Of a stretch of DNA of 19,513 nucleotides, positions 16,701 through 19,513 are shown in pieces. A model generated the notes under the pieces. It did no database searches and was not told where the DNA came from. It was given only the letters and a program-made list of their open reading frames with translations. The first letter of the stretch is position 1. The number at the start of each line of letters is the position of its first letter. Source of the stretch: Actinomycetota bacterium (lineage in GTDB: Bacteria; Actinomycetota; Actinomycetes; S36-B12; UBA10799); contig JAUPKM010000026.1 in NCBI GenBank assembly GCA_030837445.1, forward strand, positions 1 through 19,513, in the 5' to 3' direction. The position numbers and the translations under genes are program-made.

Positions 16701-17461
16701 TCGGCGCCGGGCGCCAGCAGGCAGACCGTCGCCCCCGCGGTCATCCACCAGAAGAGCTCCCATACCGAGACGTCGAACGAGATCGACGTTTTCTGCAGAA
16801 CGACGTCGCCCGAGGCGATCGGATAGGCCCGTTGCATCCAGGCGAGCCGGTTGACCACCGACCGGTGTTCGACCGGTACGCCCTTCGGCGTACCAGTCGA
16901 TCCTGAGGTGTAAATGACATAAGCTAGGTCACGGGAATTCCCGGCCGCGACGAACTCCTCGGCGCCGAACGAATCCTGCTCGCCGACGTCGATCAGGCGG
17001 AACTGCCCGGCCACAGAGCCGAGGTATTGCCTCCCTGTGAGCACGAGCCGCGCTCCGCTGTCGGAAAGCAAGAACTCCTTGCGCGCTTGCGGATAAGCCG
17101 GGTCGACGGGCAAGTAGGCTCCGCCCGACTTGAGCACCGCCAAAATCGCCACCAGCATTTCCGGAGACCGCTCAAGCAGAATGCCGACCACGTCGTCATG
17201 CCCGACGCCGTTCGCGCGTAGCGTGGCGGCGAGTCGACCGGACTGCCGGTCCAGTTCCGCGTAGCTCAGCGAAAAGCCGTCGCCGACTACCGCGACCGCG
17301 TCCGGGTCGGCCTTGGCTCGGCGGATGAATGCTCCCTGCAGGGTGAGCTGCTCATCGAAAGCGGTATCCGTGTCGTTCACTTGGCGTTGCGTCGCCGATT
17401 CGCTACCATTCGACGTAATTGCCGACTTCCATGCAAAGGAATTCATTCCCGTACTTTCCAT
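10775..17461 (-). CDS. NRPS: A(Ser)-T-C-A(?)-T-C-T
   Basis: This 2228-aa synthetase starts directly with an A domain. A1 (~40-530) has code DVWHFSLVDK, identical to the serine code of EntF. T1 (~550-620) has LGGNS, Ser 582. C1 (~650-1085) has HDSAVDG at 786-792. A2 (~1105-1590) has code DIWQSTADDK, which I cannot assign; the paired Asp residues suggest a polar or basic side chain. T2 (~1612-1685) has LGGHS, Ser 1647. C2 (~1705-2135) has HDIAFDG at 1833-1839. T3 (~2145-2220) has LGGKS, Ser 2179. Both C domains have Asp in place of the second, catalytic His. There is no epimerase, methyltransferase or thioesterase, and the last module has no A domain, so T3 must be charged in trans. Start is uncertain: ATG 17461 has no ribosome-binding site, while ATG 17446 has GGAAAG upstream. 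The stop overlaps a possible ATG of the next gene. Confidence 0.94.
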   Translation of the reverse strand: MESTGMNSFAWKSAITSNGSESATQRQVNDTDTAFDEQLTLQGAFIRRAKADPDAVAVVGDGFSLSYAELDRQSGRLAATLRANGVGHDDVVGILLERSPEMLVAILAVLKSGGAYLPVDPAYPQARKEFLLSDSGARLVLTGRQYLGSVAGQFRLIDVGEQDSFGAEEFVAAGNSRDLAYVIYTSGSTGTPKGVPVEHRSVVNRLAWMQRAYPIASGDVVLQKTSISFDVSVWELFWWMTAGATVCLLAPGAEKDPESLVAAVERHGVSVLHFVPSMLGVFIDFAESAGQVGRLDSLRRVFASGEALGAHQVHAFRRVFGNRPGGPVSLVNLYGPTEATVDVSHYECTAMGDVDRVPIGVPIDNTRFYVVDKDLKVQPPGIAGELCVAGVQLARGYLRRPELTAEKFIDRPFDGEERIYRTGDLVRQLPSGEFEYLGRIDHQVKIRGFRIELGEIEHCLRTAEAVQDAVAVVREEPQGGASLCGYVRLAQPCTEEELLEHVARTLPAHMVPDRVVEMAEFPLQPNGKLDRGALPVPPPRANSQHTAPRSPREATLQEIWKFVLDAPEVGVHDNFFALGGNSIHFISVLAKANAAGIPLTFQQLFQHPTVAELAEVADESDAGQPKPEPEHQPFALISEQDRAALPADAEDAYPLTMLQAGLIFQSKLAHGSGQYHDIFSYDIQASFDAATFERAVRELVRENPIFRTSYQLSGFSEDIQIVHREGPLPLAVVDLRGYDEAAQREWHEEWLGRERAYSFDWTRPGLVRLHVHILTDERYRYSISLHDSAVDGWSITLVHTKLFETYYRLLAGEDASPADAENHLRHHVELERDVLASPVSKQFWQDVLAPGAAGPLPRWDAPAGQGEGVLMHPVQLPDGLSDQLRKLASALSVPVKNVLMAVHAKVVAALTGQDEVLTGYEHSGRPEREGADQAIGMFLNTLPFRIRVAGGTWTDLVRRVRDAETELLPHRRYPMAQMKFDAKAPSGPMFESIFNFTHFYPLKKLNDLPEFALLDIRIETETEFPLRAEFAQDYATDDVVLELHYHAAEFSKGYIDRIGGYYVRAMQLIVQDPAAEHQVSLLSEAERNFQLRELAGPERDTPDRCFHQLFEAQVRATPARVALVYRGEELSYAELNRRANGVAQALLENGLTPEGVVAVVTSRDLDWAVAVIGVLKAGGVYLPVDPGYPAERIATMVRQSGCRLVLTTADAGQRVSDAVEGAGASALRLAEIPAGAEHAPETDVKGGHAAYIYFTSGSSGLPKGAVCEHAGMVNHLFAKIDDMEIDEHSVVLQSASQCFDISLWQLVAALVVGGRTVIAEQDAVADVALFAELLHQQRVSVLQAVPSYLDILLAHLAANPRPLERLRRISVTGEAVKKNLLERWFARFPTVPVVNAYGLTETSDDFTHEVLHAPPATDHVPVGRPVRNMSVYILGTDGLSVPLGSRGEIVCSGVGTGRGYINDPGRTELSFAADPLAPGNRTYRTGDFGRWMPSGTLEFLGRKDSQVKVRGMRVEIGEIEAALLGFSGLRAAAVTVGRANNLVGFFVADEPLDPAEVSAFLGRSLPAYMIPAQLEQLAALPVTTNGKVDTEALRRIAGRLSSTARPAFAAPASAAEKALAEMWESVLGVEPGTVGRGDQFFDLGGHSLTAMRVMVRVFERFGADVPLRTLFESPTVAGLAAAIEHTIATEEPAAECAITVGERPQRIPLSFAQQSMWFMDQLVPGSSFFNIGESVRLSGRVDMPALQTALDEVVQRHEVLRTRYPSVDGEPYQEVAETVAVPLQTVRCQDEEEARAFVTEQVARPFMLAAGPVLRAGLIELDSNDHVLWVCVHDIAFDGRSTPVLFREISAIYAQVANGQPIGLDPLPVQYADFTIWQRDWFDDAVRDRQLGYWRKQLAGAPQALNLPTDLPRPKRLSQSGAALELKLDPAVSDGLRELARSECCTPFMVLLSLFGILLSRNGSGEDIPVATEIAGRPRRETEEMIGLFVNTLVLRLDLSGEPTFRELLRRTRNTALGAYEHQDLPFDHLVAALRPARDPSRNPLAQVMFQLLNTGRKDDDLSLREVSVTEFDGMPATTHLDLEWYLREEPDAFAGTIIYSTDLFEQDTIARLLTEYQLLAAEAVRAPDSALRTVALADPGGALSLDETREEIRQIWAAVLECDKISFDDEFFDLGGKSLLGTRIVARINAAFGVDLPLIELFERPTVAGLADAVAELRGTDGQAAAQ

Positions 17462-17502
17462 TGAAGGCCCGACTTAGATGGCGCATTATTGAGGTTTTCT
17501 CA

Positions 17503-17744
17503 CTAGTTTCCGCGTTCGAGGGTGGATAGGACGAGTGCGGCGACGATCTCGCCTATTCGTTGGGGCACAGGTTGATTCGTTGCAGGACGGCCCATCGGGT
17601 CTTGAGGATGGCATTGCCGCGTTCCCCGATCGCGCGTAGGGCGGTGAGTAGTTGGTTGCGGCGGGTGATGTCGGAGTCCAGGTCGCGGCCCGCCAGCCCT
17701 TGCGGGTCCTCAACGCGGGGGTCCCACACCCTTTCTTGCGACAC
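17503..17744 (-). pseudogene. IS5-type transposase C-terminal remnant, frameshifted
   Basis: One frame (17553-17744) encodes RNQLLTALRAIGERGNAILK followed by TRWAVLQRINLCP, typical of the C-terminal end of DDE transposases of the IS5 group. It then runs out of frame. In the next frame the sequence goes on as QRIGEIVAALVLSTLERGN and stops at TAG 17503, the usual end of this family. One frameshift therefore separates the last ~20 residues, and the catalytic N-terminal two-thirds are missing upstream. It is a dead fragment of an insertion sequence, not an active element. It ends only ~40 bp from the first NRPS start, so the insertion or a later deletion replaced whatever lay upstream of the operon. 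Terminal inverted repeats could not be identified. Confidence 0.7.
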
Positions 17745-18066
17745 ACACCGGCGACCGTGACCTGCAAAACAACACCCCCAGTAGCCATCCGGTCACGAAA
17801 TTACAAAGAACACCTCATTCAGTTTGCCTCTGTCGACATAACGGACCATACCATGCAAAGTAGGCATTCTGGTCATTCCGGGGTGAAGTGGTCGCATGTC
17901 GGTGCTGGCGTGACCGTCTTGCTCGTGTTTGAGTCGTGTGGTGGCGGGGACTCGCGAAGGCTGCTCGAACGTAGCGGCGACGCTGGGGGTCCCTGCCTGC
18001 CGCCGCCAACCCGGCTGGGCGGAAAACCACGGGCCGGCTCGGGCAGGCTCGGGCAGACTCCTGCGT
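17745..18066. other. Intergenic stretch with AT-richer core and 10-bp tandem repeat
   Basis: No convincing gene is seen. The part around 17800-17880 is clearly less GC-rich than its surroundings and may hold the promoters for the flanking divergent genes. A weak candidate on the plus strand is TTGCCT, 17 bp, CATACC. GGCTCGGGCA is repeated in tandem at 18036-18055, just before the ABC-F start. Confidence 0.3.
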
Positions 18067-19513
18067 GTGGGTCACGTCGACGTCAACCAGGTCTCGTACG
18101 CGCTGCCCGATGGGCGCCCGCTGCTCGACGAGCTCAGCTTCCGCGCCGGTGAGGGCACGGTCACGGCGCTGATCGGCCCGAACGGCTCCGGCAAGACGAC
18201 CCTGTTACGGATCATTAGCGGCGATCTGGACTGCCATACCGGGGCCGTAACCCGCTCCGGCGGGCTGGGAGTGATGCGGCAGTTCATCGGCTCGATCCGG
18301 GACCGCTCGACCGTTCGGGACCTGCTCGTCTCGCTCGCGCCGGCACCGCTGCGGGCCGCGGCCGACGCCCTGGATACCGCCGAGTTGGCGATGATGGAGA
18401 CCGAGGACGAGCCCACCCAGTTGCGCTATGCCCAGGCATTGGTGGACTGGGCGGACGTCGGCGGCTACCAGGCCGAGACCGACTGGGACGTCGCCACGGT
18501 GGCCGCGCTCGGCACGCCGTACCAGGCGGCGCAGTGGCGCGAACTGCACACCCTGTCCGGTGGCGAGCAGAAACGGTTGGCCCTGGAGGTGCTGTTGCGC
18601 GGCCCGGATCAGGTGCTGCTTCTGGACGAGCCGGACAACTATCTCGACGTTCCGGCCAAGCGCTGGCTGGAGGAGCGGCTTGTCGCCACCCCGAAGTCCG
18701 TACTGCTCGTCTCCCACGACCGGGAGTTGCTGGCCCGCTCGGCGAACCGCATCGTCACCCTGGAGCCCACCGCCGCCGGCGCGACCGCGTGGGTGCACGG
18801 CGGCGGATTCGACGGCTACCACCAAGCCCGGGCGGAGCGACTGTCCCGGCTGGAGGAGCTGCGCCGGCGCTGGGACGAGCAGCACGCCAAGCTCAAGGCG
18901 CTGGTGCTGATGTACAAGACCAAGGCCGCCTACAACGACGGGCTGGCCTCGCGGTACCAGGCGGCGCTGACCCGGCTGCGGATGTTCGAGCAGGCCGGCC
19001 CGCCGCAGCAGGCGCCGCAACCGCAGCGGGTGAACATGCGCTTGCGCGGCGGGCGGACGGGCAAGCGTGCGGTGGTCTGCGAGAGGTTGGAGCTGACCGG
19101 GCTGGTCCAGGCCTTCGACCTGGAGGTCTGGTTCGGCGAGCGGGTCGCCGTCCTCGGGGCGAACGGGTCAGGCAAGTCACATCTGCTGCGACTGCTGGCC
19201 TCGGGCGGTTCGGACCCGGAACCGGAGCACCGCCCGGTGGACGAGGTGGTGGTCGCACCGGTCCGGCACGAGGGCCGGGCCCGGCTGGGCGCCCGGGTCC
19301 GGCCGGGCTGGTTCGCCCAGACCCACGACCACCCGGAGCTGGCCGGCCGGACCCTGCTGGACGTCCTCCATCGCGGCACCCCGCACCGGGCCGGCATGCC
19401 CCGCGAGGAGGCGTCCCGGGCGCTGGACCGGTACGAGCTGGCCCGATCCGCCGAACAGACCTTCGACTCGTTGTCGGGGGGCCAGCAGGCCCGGCTGCAG
19501 ATCCTCCTGCTCG
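18067..19513 (+). CDS. ABC-F family ATPase (partial, runs off the window)
   Basis: A frame from GTG 18067 stays open to the window end (482 residues so far). It has two ABC ATPase domains on one chain and no membrane segments. The first has Walker A GPNGSGKTT (37-45), signature LSGGE (163-167) and Walker B VLLLDEP (183-189), followed by SHD. A charged helical linker comes next (~250-310). The second has Walker A GANGSGKS (364-371) and signature LSGGQ (469-473). This is the layout of ABC-F proteins, soluble ATPases that act on the ribosome; some protect it from antibiotics, others are housekeeping translation factors. Next to an NRPS cluster a resistance role is possible, but the opposite strand and the IS remnant between them argue that it may be a separate chromosomal gene. 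Residue 47 is encoded by TTA, a rare leucine codon that depends on bldA tRNA in Streptomyces. No ribosome-binding site precedes the GTG, so it may be leaderless. Confidence 0.85.
   Translation, partial: MGHVDVNQVSYALPDGRPLLDELSFRAGEGTVTALIGPNGSGKTTLLRIISGDLDCHTGAVTRSGGLGVMRQFIGSIRDRSTVRDLLVSLAPAPLRAAADALDTAELAMMETEDEPTQLRYAQALVDWADVGGYQAETDWDVATVAALGTPYQAAQWRELHTLSGGEQKRLALEVLLRGPDQVLLLDEPDNYLDVPAKRWLEERLVATPKSVLLVSHDRELLARSANRIVTLEPTAAGATAWVHGGGFDGYHQARAERLSRLEELRRRWDEQHAKLKALVLMYKTKAAYNDGLASRYQAALTRLRMFEQAGPPQQAPQPQRVNMRLRGGRTGKRAVVCERLELTGLVQAFDLEVWFGERVAVLGANGSGKSHLLRLLASGGSDPEPEHRPVDEVVVAPVRHEGRARLGARVRPGWFAQTHDHPELAGRTLLDVLHRGTPHRAGMPREEASRALDRYELARSAEQTFDSLSGGQQARLQILLL

Noticed and set aside
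5025..17461. Assignment to a tuberactinomycin (viomycin/capreomycin) cluster
   Set aside because: A-first NRPS architecture and Ser activation are reminiscent, but the Thr module, the aaRS-like ligase, the BtrH-carrier fusion and the missing Dap and capreomycidine genes do not fit.
18205..19020. A 271-codon minus-strand frame
   Set aside because: Antisense to the Walker A, signature and Walker B motifs of the ABC-F gene.
1..19513. CRISPR arrays, rRNA genes, intact tRNA genes, riboswitches
   Set aside because: No regularly spaced repeats, rRNA-like segments, complete cloverleaf or recognisable riboswitch core were seen by eye on either strand.

Overview
The window is high-GC DNA with almost exclusively G/C-ending codons, actinomycete-type NRPS modules, a PASTA-domain protein and a tRNA-derived attachment site. 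It looks like an actinomycete (Streptomyces or Pseudonocardiales type) and is dominated by a nonribosomal peptide biosynthesis locus on the minus strand, about 1.5 to 17.5 kb.

Left edge (1-1115): a broken hypothetical gene interrupted by an in-frame TAG. It is followed by a 44-bp copy of the 3' half of tRNA-Val(GAC) with no 5' half, which is the signature of the distal end (attR) of a tRNA-integrating element. A terminator-like hairpin and a gene-free stretch follow. Next come the C-terminal part of a PASTA protein (1116-1553) and, overlapping it at 1540-1553, the truncated end of a B12-type radical SAM gene. Two broken genes meet here, so this is a likely recombination junction and the left border of the cluster.

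The cluster, in transcription order (right to left): a 2228-aa NRPS (A-T-C-A-T-C-T); a fusion of a BtrH-like papain-fold aminoacyltransferase with a carrier protein; a frameshifted remnant of an acyl-CoA dehydrogenase; an aminoacyl-tRNA-synthetase-like amino acid:carrier protein ligase; a second NRPS (MbtH-A-T-C); an MFS exporter; an ATP-grasp ligase; and the truncated radical SAM gene. Genes overlap or are tightly spaced, which suggests one operon. Specificity codes read from the A domains are DVWHFSLVDK (Ser), DIWQSTADDK (unassigned, polar or cationic side chain suspected) and DFWNVGMVHK (Thr). Because the second NRPS ends in C and the first begins with A, the simplest assembly order is Thr-Ser-X-Y. 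The last module (C-T) has no A domain, and I propose that residue Y is supplied in trans by the ligase / carrier / BtrH-type acyltransferase set encoded between the two NRPS genes. No thioesterase or reductase release domain is present.

Right edge (17462-19513): a frameshifted C-terminal remnant of an IS5-type transposase lies about 40 bp upstream of the first NRPS. A short gene-free stretch follows, then a plus-strand ABC-F ATPase gene that runs off the window and carries a rare TTA codon. Three broken genes inside or at the borders of the cluster (dehydrogenase, radical SAM, transposase) suggest an acquired and partly decayed locus, although both NRPS frames are intact.
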